Shown: positions 15,702-23,466, numbered from the stretch's first letter. The stretch: 64,000 nt of DNA from CP2-2F sp034432555 (GCA_034432555.1 DAOUBW010000013.1:314875-378874); one strand, 5' to 3'. Notes: generated from the sequence alone by a model not told the origin. Translations and numbers: made by a program.

Positions 15702-16844
15702 CTAGCCCAAGACGGACTGAGCGCGCAGCATGTCGTCCACCTCTTCCGGCGTCACAATGCGCTCATCAGCAAGCGCCTTAATGCGCTGCGTGGCTGCCTT
15801 CACCTGATCATCACTCAGCGACAAGCCTAACTCGATGGCACGGCTGCGGACGGCGTTCCAGCCAGTCAGGCGGTGTGCAATCTGGACGTGGCGCGTCAAG
15901 CCAAAGTCGTTCGGATTAATGCTCTCATAGGTTTCAGGCGCGGCAAGCACAGCCTTCGTGTGAATGCCTGCCTTGTGCGTGAAGAAGGTTGAGCCTGTGA
16001 TGTAATTATTAAACGGCACTTGCACACCGACCATCTCGGCAACCATGTGATCAATCTCATAGAGCAAGTGCAGGCGGTATTTTTGCAGCAGCAGATCGCG
16101 GTTATCAAAGTAGAGGCGCGCCATCAAGCCGCCTAGCGGCGTGATGCCGTTGCGCTCACCAATGCCGAGTACGGTTGTATCCACATGCGTAGCGCCCGCC
16201 TCTAGCGCGGCGTAGGCGTTAGCAATCGCGCAGCCGCTATCATTATGCCCGTGAAACTCGACATCCAGATGAGTTAGGCGGCGCAGCAAACTGACCAAAT
16301 TATAGACTTGCTGCGGCGTCGCAATGCCAACTGTATCCGCCACGCCCAGCCGATTTAGCACGCCGAGTTCGGCAACGGCAAGGTAGACGCGCAGCAAATC
16401 TGCCTCGCTGCTGCGGAAGGAATCCTCAGTGCTGAAGCGCAAAATGACGTTAGGTGCTTGGCGGCGGACAAAGGTTAGCACTTCCCGCGCCAGATCAATG
16501 ATCTCATCAATCGTTTTGCCGTGGCTATGCTTGCGAAGTGCTGCCGAAGTGCCGATCACGATATCCAAGCCATCCACACCGGTGTCCAGGGCGCGGAGGG
16601 CATCATCGCGGTTGCAGCGAATGTGCGTTAGGATGCGCGCCTTCAGCTTCATGCCAACGATCATCCGCACGTCTGCCTCAGATTGCGGTGAGGCAACCGG
16701 CGAGGAAAGTTCGAGCATTTCAACGCCGAACTCATCCAGCTTTTCGGCAATTTCCATCTTCTGAAGCGGCGTGAAGTTCGCGCCGGCGAATTGTTCACCT
16801 TCGCGCAGCGTTGATTCGATAATGGCGAACTGGGTAAGGGACAC
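15702..16844 (-). CDS. Homocitrate synthase (Lys20/NifV-like, DRE-TIM)
   Basis: 380-residue member of the DRE-TIM acyltransferase family, joining acetyl-CoA and 2-oxoglutarate to give homocitrate. The start QFAIIESTLREGEQFAGANF matches the homocitrate synthase pattern more closely than 2-isopropylmalate synthase, as do ELSSPVASPQSEAD, THIRCNRDDA and LGIGERNGITPLGG. The metal-site residues are in TLREGEQ and FHGHND. A TTG begins the open frame at 16865, but GTG 16844 follows tggagg at nine bases and lines up with the family start. Upstream lies an AT-rich promoter with a 26-base dyad. It forms an operon with the homoaconitase-family gene. Confidence 0.88.
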   Translation of the reverse strand: MSLTQFAIIESTLREGEQFAGANFTPLQKMEIAEKLDEFGVEMLELSSPVASPQSEADVRMIVGMKLKARILTHIRCNRDDALRALDTGVDGLDIVIGTSAALRKHSHGKTIDEIIDLAREVLTFVRRQAPNVILRFSTEDSFRSSEADLLRVYLAVAELGVLNRLGVADTVGIATPQQVYNLVSLLRRLTHLDVEFHGHNDSGCAIANAYAALEAGATHVDTTVLGIGERNGITPLGGLMARLYFDNRDLLLQKYRLHLLYEIDHMVAEMVGVQVPFNNYITGSTFFTHKAGIHTKAVLAAPETYESINPNDFGLTRHVQIAHRLTGWNAVRSRAIELGLSLSDDQVKAATQRIKALADERIVTPEEVDDMLRAQSVLG

Positions 16845-16871
16845 TGCTAGAGACCTCCATCGCAAGGTAAC

Positions 16872-16897
16872 CGCATAATAGTACCATTAATTATGCG
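16872..16897. promoter_or_regulatory. Operator-like dyad CGCATAAT-N10-ATTATGCG before homocitrate synthase
   Basis: Perfect 8-base arms, 16872-16879 and 16890-16897, flank a 10-base centre. The dyad covers the likely -10 box (16886-16891) of the homocitrate synthase promoter. The two arms are about 18 bases centre to centre, near two helical turns, which suits a dimeric regulator. Confidence 0.45.
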
Positions 16898-16914
16898 CGC
16901 CTGCCGCTTTGCAA
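16886..16914 (-). promoter_or_regulatory. Promoter candidate for the homocitrate synthase operon
   Basis: Minus-strand TTGCAA (16914-16909) and ATTAAT (16891-16886) with a 17-base spacer, within the 78-base gap between the helicase-loader stop and the GTG at 16844. The AT-rich segment stands out from its GC-rich flanks. Confidence 0.35.
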
Positions 16915-16922
16915 AGCGCACA

Positions 16923-18335
16923 CTAGGCACGGCGTGAGCGTGGCGGCGGCACACGGCGCGGACGCACAGCACCCGGATAGCTTGGCACAATGATCGCCTC
17001 CACCGTGCAGCGCGCACGGTTGCTCAGACGGCTGCGTAGGCGCGCATCCATTTCTTCAAGCGGCTGCAAGCTGGTGATGATGGTTGGCAGATTGTAATCG
17101 AAGCGGTAGAGCAAAATCTCGTAGAGTTTATCCCGCGCCCACACGGACATATTCCGATCCTCAATGCTCAGATCGTCAAGGATCAGCACGGGTGCGCCCT
17201 TCAGTTCCTGCAAGCGCCGATCATAGCTGACGGTTGCGCCCGGATAAAAGGTGGCGCGCAGATGATTGACCAGATCGGCGGCTGTGACGAACAGCGCGGT
17301 TGGCTGCTCAGCGTTCAGCAGATGGGCAATGGCGGCGGCAAGGTGCGTTTTGCCGCTGCCGGGGCGCCCTGTTAGCACCAGCCAGCCTTGCGGATTTTCG
17401 GCGTAGCTATAGGCGGTTTGTGCGGTGCCTTGCAAACGGCGCAGGCTTTCTTCAGGCAGCCCTTCGCCTTCGCGCAGATCGAATGTTTCAAAGGTCATCT
17501 CGCGGTAGCGGCTGAGATCGGTGAGGTCTGCCTCTGCCCACGTCAGCACGGGCGAACGGCGATCCGGCAGGATTAGGCGCACACTGCGCGTCAGGTCTTG
17601 GTCTAGCAGACGGCTGCGGATGCGCGGTTCAATTTGGGCGGGATCGCGGTTAGTGGTGATCACGGTTGGTAGGCGGTAGCGGTGCCGATCATTGAAAAGC
17701 TGATAGAGCTTCTCGATTGCCCAGGCGGTCGGACTCTCGGCGCCGAGATCGTCCACGACCAGCAGCGGCGCTTTGCGGATGCGCTCAAACAATTCGTCGT
17801 AGGCGGTTTCGCTGCTTGGACCGAAGGCGCCGCGCAAGTGATCGAGCAAATCGGGCGTGGTGATGAACAACACAGGCGCGCCGCGCTCGATGGCGTGGTT
17901 GGCAATGGCAGCCGCCAGGTGCGTTTTGCCTGTGCCATAGCTGCCCTCGAAAAGCAGCCAGCCCTCAGGTGTTTCGGCGTAGTGCAGCGCAATCTCGGCG
18001 GCTGCCTTGGCGGCGCGGCGTTGTGCCTCGTTCAGGCTGCTACGGCGTGCCGCTGAGAGATCGCGGAAAATGCCGCGCAAATAACCTTCTTCTGGCTCCA
18101 GCAGGCTGTAATCCACCTCAAAACTGGCAAACGTTTTGTGGGTATATGCCTCAAGGTTGCCCAACGTGCGAAGGCGCGAGACCTCACGCGCACGGTAGGT
18201 CGCCTGCTGGCACACACAGGGGAACAGCTTGCCAAAGTTCGGGTGACCAACTGGCACGTCCTCACGCACCAAACCTGTCCCTTTGCAGATCGGGCAAACT
18301 TCCGTCTCGGTGGTCAGTGTGGCGGCAGTTGTCAT
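16923..18335 (-). CDS. Tandem two-domain DnaC/IstB-like AAA+ ATPase (helicase-loader-like)
   Basis: 470-residue protein with two complete DnaC/IstB-type AAA+ domains in one chain. A zinc-finger-like start (C14, C17, C40, C42 in CPICKGTG...PCVC) precedes domain 1 with Walker A GSYGTGKT (131-138) and Walker B LLVVDDLG (191-198). Domain 2 has Walker A GRPGSGKT (323-330) and Walker B VLILDDLS (383-390). Each has an arginine-rich RSRL segment after sensor 1. Single-domain relatives load replicative helicase. Position after dnaB and a DnaD-like gene supports the same role here. Start ATG 18335 gives the Cys-rich N-terminus and lies 8 bases after the previous stop. Confidence 0.85.
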   Translation of the reverse strand: MTTAATLTTETEVCPICKGTGLVREDVPVGHPNFGKLFPCVCQQATYRAREVSRLRTLGNLEAYTHKTFASFEVDYSLLEPEEGYLRGIFRDLSAARRSSLNEAQRRAAKAAAEIALHYAETPEGWLLFEGSYGTGKTHLAAAIANHAIERGAPVLFITTPDLLDHLRGAFGPSSETAYDELFERIRKAPLLVVDDLGAESPTAWAIEKLYQLFNDRHRYRLPTVITTNRDPAQIEPRIRSRLLDQDLTRSVRLILPDRRSPVLTWAEADLTDLSRYREMTFETFDLREGEGLPEESLRRLQGTAQTAYSYAENPQGWLVLTGRPGSGKTHLAAAIAHLLNAEQPTALFVTAADLVNHLRATFYPGATVSYDRRLQELKGAPVLILDDLSIEDRNMSVWARDKLYEILLYRFDYNLPTIITSLQPLEEMDARLRSRLSNRARCTVEAIIVPSYPGAVRPRRVPPPRSRRA

Positions 18336-18343
18336 TGGCGCAC

Positions 18344-19057
18344 CTAGTCCTCTTGCCCAAAATAAGCGCCGCGCAGATAGGGATCCACATCTGGTTCGAC
18401 GGCTTTGGCGGCACGTCCGTTCGGCTTGCCCTCGATTGCCCAGCGTTTGAGGATCGCCTCGACATAGCGCCAACTGCGGCGGTTATTTTCCACCGCAGCG
18501 CGGATTGCCTCCACCAGCCATTCGTAGGGATAGCTGCGCTCCGCGTCGGCGAGTGTTTCGGCAAGCAGCGGCGTTAGCGCGCCGATGTTTTCCTCATAGA
18601 GCGTGAAAATATTAGGGCGATCTTGCACAAGGCTGATCGGATGATCGCTGCCGCCGGGCTGCCAATCGCCGCGCAGCAGCGCTTCCACAGCACGCCTGCC
18701 ACGCTCTGTGTTGACGAAATAGAGCGTCTCGTTGCCATTAGTGGTTGGCACATCCGCCGCCAGCAGGGTTTCACGGGTAACAGCACGCGCTAACGCGGCA
18801 CGGACGGCGCCTTCTGCCTCGGCTTGGGTGCTGCCCATGCTGGCGGCAAAGGTTGGATCGCCCAGAAAATCGCGTAGGCGCAGATAGCGGTAGACGCTCT
18901 CGCGCTGCTGGAGCGCCCAAAAGCAGTAGAGCGTTAGTTTAAGTTCCGCCAAGTCGTCAATGTGTGGCAGCAGATCGCTAAAGAAGCGCGACGGCACAAG
19001 GATTGTGGCATTTTCGCCTTTGGGAAAGCCATTAAAGCGGTGTCCGTTCATGTTCAC
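18344..19057 (-). CDS. DnaD-domain protein, probable replication-initiation factor
   Basis: 237-residue protein with an N-terminal winged-helix-like part (about 20-115) and a C-terminal DnaD/DnaB_2 domain (about 148-212). The latter is seen in the pattern NIFTLYEENIGALTP, then YEWLVEAIRAAVENN and SWRYVEAILKRW, the characteristic YxxxIxxxW-type ending. In Firmicutes such proteins remodel DNA at initiation and help helicase loading. It starts three bases after the dnaB stop, with gaggtg in the dnaB end acting as its Shine-Dalgarno, and ends 8 bases before the tandem AAA+ gene. Confidence 0.82.
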   Translation of the reverse strand: MNMNGHRFNGFPKGENATILVPSRFFSDLLPHIDDLAELKLTLYCFWALQQRESVYRYLRLRDFLGDPTFAASMGSTQAEAEGAVRAALARAVTRETLLAADVPTTNGNETLYFVNTERGRRAVEALLRGDWQPGGSDHPISLVQDRPNIFTLYEENIGALTPLLAETLADAERSYPYEWLVEAIRAAVENNRRSWRYVEAILKRWAIEGKPNGRAAKAVEPDVDPYLRGAYFGQED

Positions 19058-19060
19058 CTC

Positions 19061-21322
19061 TTAAAGACCGGCCACACTGCTCTGATTGATCTCAATATCC
19101 ACAAACTGCGTTAGGTCTTTGCGGAAGTAGAGTTTTATGGTACCAGTTGGTCCGTTGCGATGCTTAGAAACAATAACCTCTGCCTGATTCGGATATTCTG
19201 TATTCTGGTTGTACAGCTCATCTCTATATAAAAATATTACTATATCACTATCTTGTTCAATGGAATTATGAACCACAATGTCATTGGCGACAAAATTATG
19301 AAAATGTGGCACAGTTAGGTCGTATACGTCACTCTCGCCGTCAGGCGCAATAGACACAATGCGATCCCAATAAACATCGCTTTGAGCAAGGTTTGCAAGC
19401 CTTTGGGACTGCACAATTTCAGCTAGGCGAAGCGCACGCTCACGGCTGATGTTGTGTTTATACAAAGCAGTGCCGCAATAGGCACTGCCAAGTGCCGCTT
19501 GCAGTTGAAAAACACCCTGCGGTATAAATTTTTCATGTGATCGCAAGTCGAAACCGTTCAACGCTCGCACCCAAGCTGCAATTGGATGTTGGACATTATG
19601 TGTTAAATGAGCAGTTGGTGGGAAATAAACTTGAAACCAGTTTCGTTCCTTAACAATACGTGGTGCGATCTGATTTGGAAAACAGCGGTGGGCTAAGTCT
19701 GCTACGAACTGAGCAAGATCAGCTTCCCGCGAGGTATATTGAATGGCATGAGATGCCAATGTACAACCATCGCCGATAAAATGCCCTAACAGTCCTAATT
19801 CAGCAACATTTATAGTGTGTGCTGCATTAGTAGATTTATTCAGGCGAGGCAAAGCCAGATAATCTTGTTCCGTCAATTTGTCAAGGCGCTGCCAACCGTC
19901 AAAAGTTAAAAAGCGGTGATTGCCTGTGGCGCGAATAGTGCGCCCTAGTGCTGTTGTAAGACGGTAAACTGGTTTTACACCCGTGCAGAACGCACTGACA
20001 ACCTGACCGTCCACCAAGCCTAGAGAATTTTCGTGGAGGCTTTGCACGGTCACATTTACGCTACCTACCAGATTACGAATTGGCACATAGCGTCCATCAG
20101 AAAGACTAACTAGCGTATCGCCCGCTAGGCAGCCCGATTCTCTCAAATCCGAGAGCTGCGGACGTTTGTCGGCGCGCTGTTCAACAGCACGCGAAAGCTG
20201 GGCGGCTGCCAGCACTGGCACTTTCAGCTCACGCGCCATTTCCTTCAAACTGCGCGAGATATAGCTGATCTCTTGCACGCGGTTGGCATCCATGCGTGCC
20301 ACGCCGCTGGTCAGCAGTTGCAGATAGTCCACAATCACAAGGTCAAGCCCGCCTTCTTTTTTCAGGCGGCGGCAGCGAGCGCGCACTTGCTGCACACTGA
20401 TACCGGGCGTGTCGTCAATGAAAATGGGCAATTTGTTCAGGCGGCTAGTTGCCTCTGTGAAGCGATCCCACTCGTGATCTTCCAATTTACCATCGCGCAG
20501 GCGTTGCGAGTTAATGCCTGTCTCGCTGCTGTAAAGGCGCTGGACAAGCTGTTCGTTGCCCATCTCTAAGCTGAAGAAGGCAGTGCGCGCATTGGCAAAG
20601 CGTGCCGCGTTGAGCGTCAGGCTGAGCAAGAAGCTGGTTTTGCCCACGCCCGGACGGGCTGCCACGATGATCAAGTCAGATTTTTGCAAGCCGCCCAGCA
20701 TCTTATCCAAAGCGCCAAAGCGCGTTGGCACGCCCAAAATTTCTTGCTGGCTGAGGAAAAGTTCCTCAATGCGGCGATAATAGTCATTGACCGCCTGTTC
20801 GATGGGGATGATCTCTTGCCGCAAGCTCTGATCGGTGACGGCGAAGAGTGCCACTTCCGCTGCGCTGATCGCCTCTTGCAGTTCGCGCCCTTCATCACGG
20901 GCAAGATCGGCGATTTTGCCCGCCGCTTCCATCAGGCGGCGGCGCACAGCGGCGCGCTGCACCACTTGGGCATACGTCTCGGCATAGAGGTAGGTGGGTG
21001 TGTTGTTCGCTAACTGCGCCACATAAACCGCACCGCCGACATCCTCAAGTTTTTGGCGGTGGCGCAGTTCTTCAGTAACGGTGAGGAGGTCTATGGCGTC
21101 GTTACGCTCAGAAAGGGCGAGGATCGCCTCCCAAATCCAGCGGTGTTTCAGCTCATAGAAATCGTCAGGTTGCACAAGGCTGCTGAGTTCAAGGAGCGCC
21201 TCAGGGTAGATCAGCACTGCGCCGATCACAGCTTCTTCCGCCTCAATGGAGTGCGGACCGTAGCGTTTTTCTTCGCGTGCTTGGCGCTGCTGTGGCGGCG
21301 GTGGTGCTTGAGTATCGCTCAT
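19061..21322 (-). CDS. dnaB: Replicative DNA helicase DnaB with an in-frame intein
   Basis: Replication-fork helicase. The frame encodes 753 residues; after removal of a 289-residue intein (398-686) the mature protein is 464 residues, normal for DnaB. The N-terminal DnaB domain begins at GPHSIEAEEAVIGAVL (about 22-37), Walker A is ARPGVGKTSF (about 222-231) and Walker B is VIVDYLQLL (about 329-337). The intein interrupts SDLRESG/SIEQDSD, the same site as the Synechocystis DnaB intein. Splicing is required for function. The C-terminal extein directly after the intein uses unusual AT-rich codons (see findings). The gene is co-directional with the upstream bifunctional-nuclease gene and the downstream DnaD-like and loader genes. 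Confidence 0.96.
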   Translation of the reverse strand: MSDTQAPPPPQQRQAREEKRYGPHSIEAEEAVIGAVLIYPEALLELSSLVQPDDFYELKHRWIWEAILALSERNDAIDLLTVTEELRHRQKLEDVGGAVYVAQLANNTPTYLYAETYAQVVQRAAVRRRLMEAAGKIADLARDEGRELQEAISAAEVALFAVTDQSLRQEIIPIEQAVNDYYRRIEELFLSQQEILGVPTRFGALDKMLGGLQKSDLIIVAARPGVGKTSFLLSLTLNAARFANARTAFFSLEMGNEQLVQRLYSSETGINSQRLRDGKLEDHEWDRFTEATSRLNKLPIFIDDTPGISVQQVRARCRRLKKEGGLDLVIVDYLQLLTSGVARMDANRVQEISYISRSLKEMARELKVPVLAAAQLSRAVEQRADKRPQLSDLRESGCLAGDTLVSLSDGRYVPIRNLVGSVNVTVQSLHENSLGLVDGQVVSAFCTGVKPVYRLTTALGRTIRATGNHRFLTFDGWQRLDKLTEQDYLALPRLNKSTNAAHTINVAELGLLGHFIGDGCTLASHAIQYTSREADLAQFVADLAHRCFPNQIAPRIVKERNWFQVYFPPTAHLTHNVQHPIAAWVRALNGFDLRSHEKFIPQGVFQLQAALGSAYCGTALYKHNISRERALRLAEIVQSQRLANLAQSDVYWDRIVSIAPDGESDVYDLTVPHFHNFVANDIVVHNSIEQDSDIVIFLYRDELYNQNTEYPNQAEVIVSKHRNGPTGTIKLYFRKDLTQFVDIEINQSSVAGL
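19265..20131 (-). mobile_element. DnaB intein, 289 aa, with truncated LAGLIDADG endonuclease
   Basis: The intein runs from Cys398 (CLAGDTLV, block A) to Asn686 (VVHN, block G), followed by extein Ser. Block B has TGNHRFLT with the conserved His, and block F is the DVYDLTVPHFHNFVA region with the penultimate His in VHN, so protein splicing should work. One LAGLIDADG-type helix is visible (LGLLGHFIGDG, about residue 512). The expected second helix and much of the endonuclease are absent: the text jumps from HEKFIPQGVFQLQ to a short stretch that leads into block F. It is therefore probably unable to home. GC is visibly lower than in the extein. Confidence 0.93.
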
Positions 21323-21354
21323 AGATGGAACGCCATTCTAACCATTTAGGCAAG

Positions 21355-21395
21355 ATAAAACAGAGCAGCACGGCACATGCCGCCTGCCCTGCTGC
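21355..21395 (-). terminator. Hairpin with U-run between the nuclease-domain gene and dnaB
   Basis: On the minus strand, GCAGCA pairs with TGCTGC around an inner CGGCA/TGCCG stem, with a seven-base bulge, followed by TCTGTTTTATC. It lies in the 103-base gap and could be a partial terminator that reduces dnaB read-through. Confidence 0.35.
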
Positions 21396-21425
21396 GGGTC
21401 AGCGGTCTTGGCAGCCGCACCTGCG

Positions 21426-21968
21426 CTATTCCTTATCAGGATCGTCCTCATCAAACGAGAGGGTGTCTACAAAATCCTTGAAGATGCCGAGTTTATCCTC
21501 ATCCTCTTCGTCTAGCTCGACCAAGGGCGCCGCGCTCGGATCGCTCTCAATCTCTTGGTCAGGCAGAATGGCAGCCCGATCCATAACCGAATCATTCACG
21601 TAGATTGGCACGCGCACGCGCACCGCTAACGCGATAGCGTCACTCGGACGTGCGTCTACATCGACCGTGCGACCGTTAAAATCCATCACCACCCGCGCAT
21701 AATAAACATCTTCACGCAGATCGTTAATGAAGATATACTGCACACGCGCACCCAATGTACCGATCAAGGATTTGAGCAAGTCGTGCGTCAGTGGGCGCGG
21801 CGAGCCTTGCCCTTGCAGTTCGGCAGTGATAGCATCTGACTCGCATGGTCCGATCCAGATCGTCAGGTAGCGCTCTTGCGCGGTGTCCTTGAGAATGACC
21901 AGCCGATGCGGAGACATCAAGCTGACGCGGATGCTATCAATTGTAACCTCGATCATATTGTTATCCAT
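21426..21968 (-). CDS. Bifunctional nuclease (BFN, DUF151) domain protein
   Basis: 180-residue protein with a BFN/DUF151 domain (about residues 5-135). It shows the pattern RLVILKDTAQERYLTIWIGPCESDAI and DFNGRTVDVDARPSDAIALAVR, typical of the family, plus an acidic Asp/Glu-rich tail (from about 145). Some family members have been reported to have DNase/RNase activity; the physiological role in bacteria is unsettled. The gaggtgg Shine-Dalgarno precedes ATG 21968. A strong promoter candidate lies at 22044-22073. The gene is upstream of dnaB on the same strand. Confidence 0.85.
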   Translation of the reverse strand: MDNNMIEVTIDSIRVSLMSPHRLVILKDTAQERYLTIWIGPCESDAITAELQGQGSPRPLTHDLLKSLIGTLGARVQYIFINDLREDVYYARVVMDFNGRTVDVDARPSDAIALAVRVRVPIYVNDSVMDRAAILPDQEIESDPSAAPLVELDEEDEDKLGIFKDFVDTLSFDEDDPDKE

Positions 21969-22043
21969 GCGCCACCTCTAACCCACTTACGCTTTTGGAA
22001 TAAGCTCTGATGGATAGTTTTGTTTTTTTGAGCGATGTTGAAC

Positions 22044-22073
22044 AGTATACCAATAAACGGCAATCAAGTGCAA
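22044..22073 (-). promoter_or_regulatory. Promoter candidate for the nuclease-domain gene and dnaB cluster
   Basis: Minus-strand TTGCAC (22073-22068), 18-base spacer, TATACT (22049-22044). It would start near 22037, giving a leader of about 70 bases to ATG 21968. The surrounding 21980-22200 segment is markedly AT-rich. Confidence 0.45.
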
Positions 22074-22158
22074 TTTTGGGGAGTGGTGAAAATGGATCGA
22101 ACGTGTTCATCGCGCAAGCCATCACCACAAAATTGACAACTTCTCTTCTTTTATTTTG

Positions 22159-22187
22159 TTGCAAGGCTTGTTCATCGGCTGTAAAAT
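22159..22187 (+). promoter_or_regulatory. Promoter candidate for the DnaB-like ATPase gene
   Basis: TTGCAA (22159-22164), 17-base spacer, TAAAAT (22182-22187), about 46 bases before ATG 22234. Another -35-like TTGACA at 22133 lacks a good -10 partner. It is divergent from the promoter at 22044-22073. Confidence 0.4.
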
Positions 22188-22233
22188 ATACAAAATTCAT
22201 CTAATCCTAACCTAGCGGGCGAGCAAAAACCGA

Positions 22234-23466
22234 ATGGCAACCAAACGTTTTCCGGATGAGCCTTCAGACGCCGCACCAGAGCCAACATCGAATCCATCAA
22301 ACCTAACTGGGCAGGGTGCAGCGCGGATCAGCCGCCCTGCAATGCCACCTCAACAGCCTGCCCCGCAAAGTGCGCCGCCGCCACACCCGGCGCGTGTTTC
22401 GCGGCGAGCAACCATACAGCGCCCATCGCAGCACATGCCACGCACCTTGGCGCAAGTGCTGAACGATGCGAACGACTCGGTGGTGCGTGGCGATCTTTCC
22501 GATTTTGTGCCGCAGCCAACTGGTTTCGATCCGTTGGATGGCTTCATCGGCGGCGGTCTGCGTAAGACGGAACTGGTGCTGATAGGCGGCGCGCAGGGCA
22601 TTGGCAAGACGATTGCCGCGCTGCAAATGGCGCGCAATATTGCCATGCGCCCTGATCAGTTCGCCTTCTACATCTCTTATGAGCATACCGAAACACACCT
22701 GATGAATCGCCTGCTGTGCCTAGAGAGCGTCAATCCACCAGAGATTGATGCGCGCAATGGCTTGAAATTGAAAGACCTGTTCGACACAATCATCTCGCAG
22801 CGCGCCCGCGAACTATTGGCGCGTGATGGCAACAAAGCAGGCTCACTGCAAACCATCCTGCGCGAGAATCCGAAAACCTCGATGCCGTTGGCGCGCCTGA
22901 ACAAATACGCCGACCGCTTGATCATGGTCAAGGCAAGCCCAGCCGTCACCACGCTGAATGCTATCCGTGAGATGACGGCACGCCTAGCAGAGGCAACTGG
23001 CGGCAACCTGACCATTTTCGTGGACTACCTGCAAAAAGTGGCGATCCATCCTGAGCGCGCCGCTAATGAGGAAGACAAAATCACGATTGTGGTGGAAGGG
23101 CTGAAAGATATTGCGCTCTCGCAAAATGTTTCGGTTGTCTCCATCGTCGCCTCGGACCGCGAAGGCTTGAAGGCAAAGCGCCTGCACTTATTCCATCTGC
23201 GCGGCAGCTCTGCGCTGGATTACGAATGCGACATCGCCATCATCATGAACAACAAATATCAGGTGCTGGCGAAAGATCATATCTCGTTCAATCCCTACGC
23301 AGCACAGCAGTACCGCAACTGGGTGGTGTTCACCATCGAGAAGAATCGGGCAGGGCGCGCCATGACCGATATGGAATTCCAACTACACGCGCCATTCTTC
23401 GCCTTCGATCCGCGTGGGCAGGAAGTCCGCCAGCAGTTGATTGACGACAAAATCATCGAGTCCTAA
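22234..23466 (+). CDS. DnaB-like helicase C-domain (RecA-fold) ATPase
   Basis: 410-residue protein. An N-terminal stretch of about 85 residues is rich in Pro, Gln and Ala and probably disordered. It is followed by a RecA-fold ATPase resembling the DnaB C-terminal domain: Walker A GGAQGIGKT (about residues 126-134), the SYEHTE switch equivalent of the FSLEM motif in DnaB, and Walker B LTIFVDYLQKV. The DnaB N-terminal domain is missing, so a hexamer would have to form differently. It is divergent from the dnaB cluster and shares its intergenic region, which suggests an accessory helicase or loader-regulating role. No function is known. Confidence 0.78.
   Translation: MATKRFPDEPSDAAPEPTSNPSNLTGQGAARISRPAMPPQQPAPQSAPPPHPARVSRRATIQRPSQHMPRTLAQVLNDANDSVVRGDLSDFVPQPTGFDPLDGFIGGGLRKTELVLIGGAQGIGKTIAALQMARNIAMRPDQFAFYISYEHTETHLMNRLLCLESVNPPEIDARNGLKLKDLFDTIISQRARELLARDGNKAGSLQTILRENPKTSMPLARLNKYADRLIMVKASPAVTTLNAIREMTARLAEATGGNLTIFVDYLQKVAIHPERAANEEDKITIVVEGLKDIALSQNVSVVSIVASDREGLKAKRLHLFHLRGSSALDYECDIAIIMNNKYQVLAKDHISFNPYAAQQYRNWVVFTIEKNRAGRAMTDMEFQLHAPFFAFDPRGQEVRQQLIDDKIIES

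Noticed and set aside
16923..18335. IstB as the accessory ATPase of an insertion sequence
   Set aside because: No IstA transposase, terminal repeats or target duplication is visible, and the neighbours are dnaB and a DnaD-like gene.
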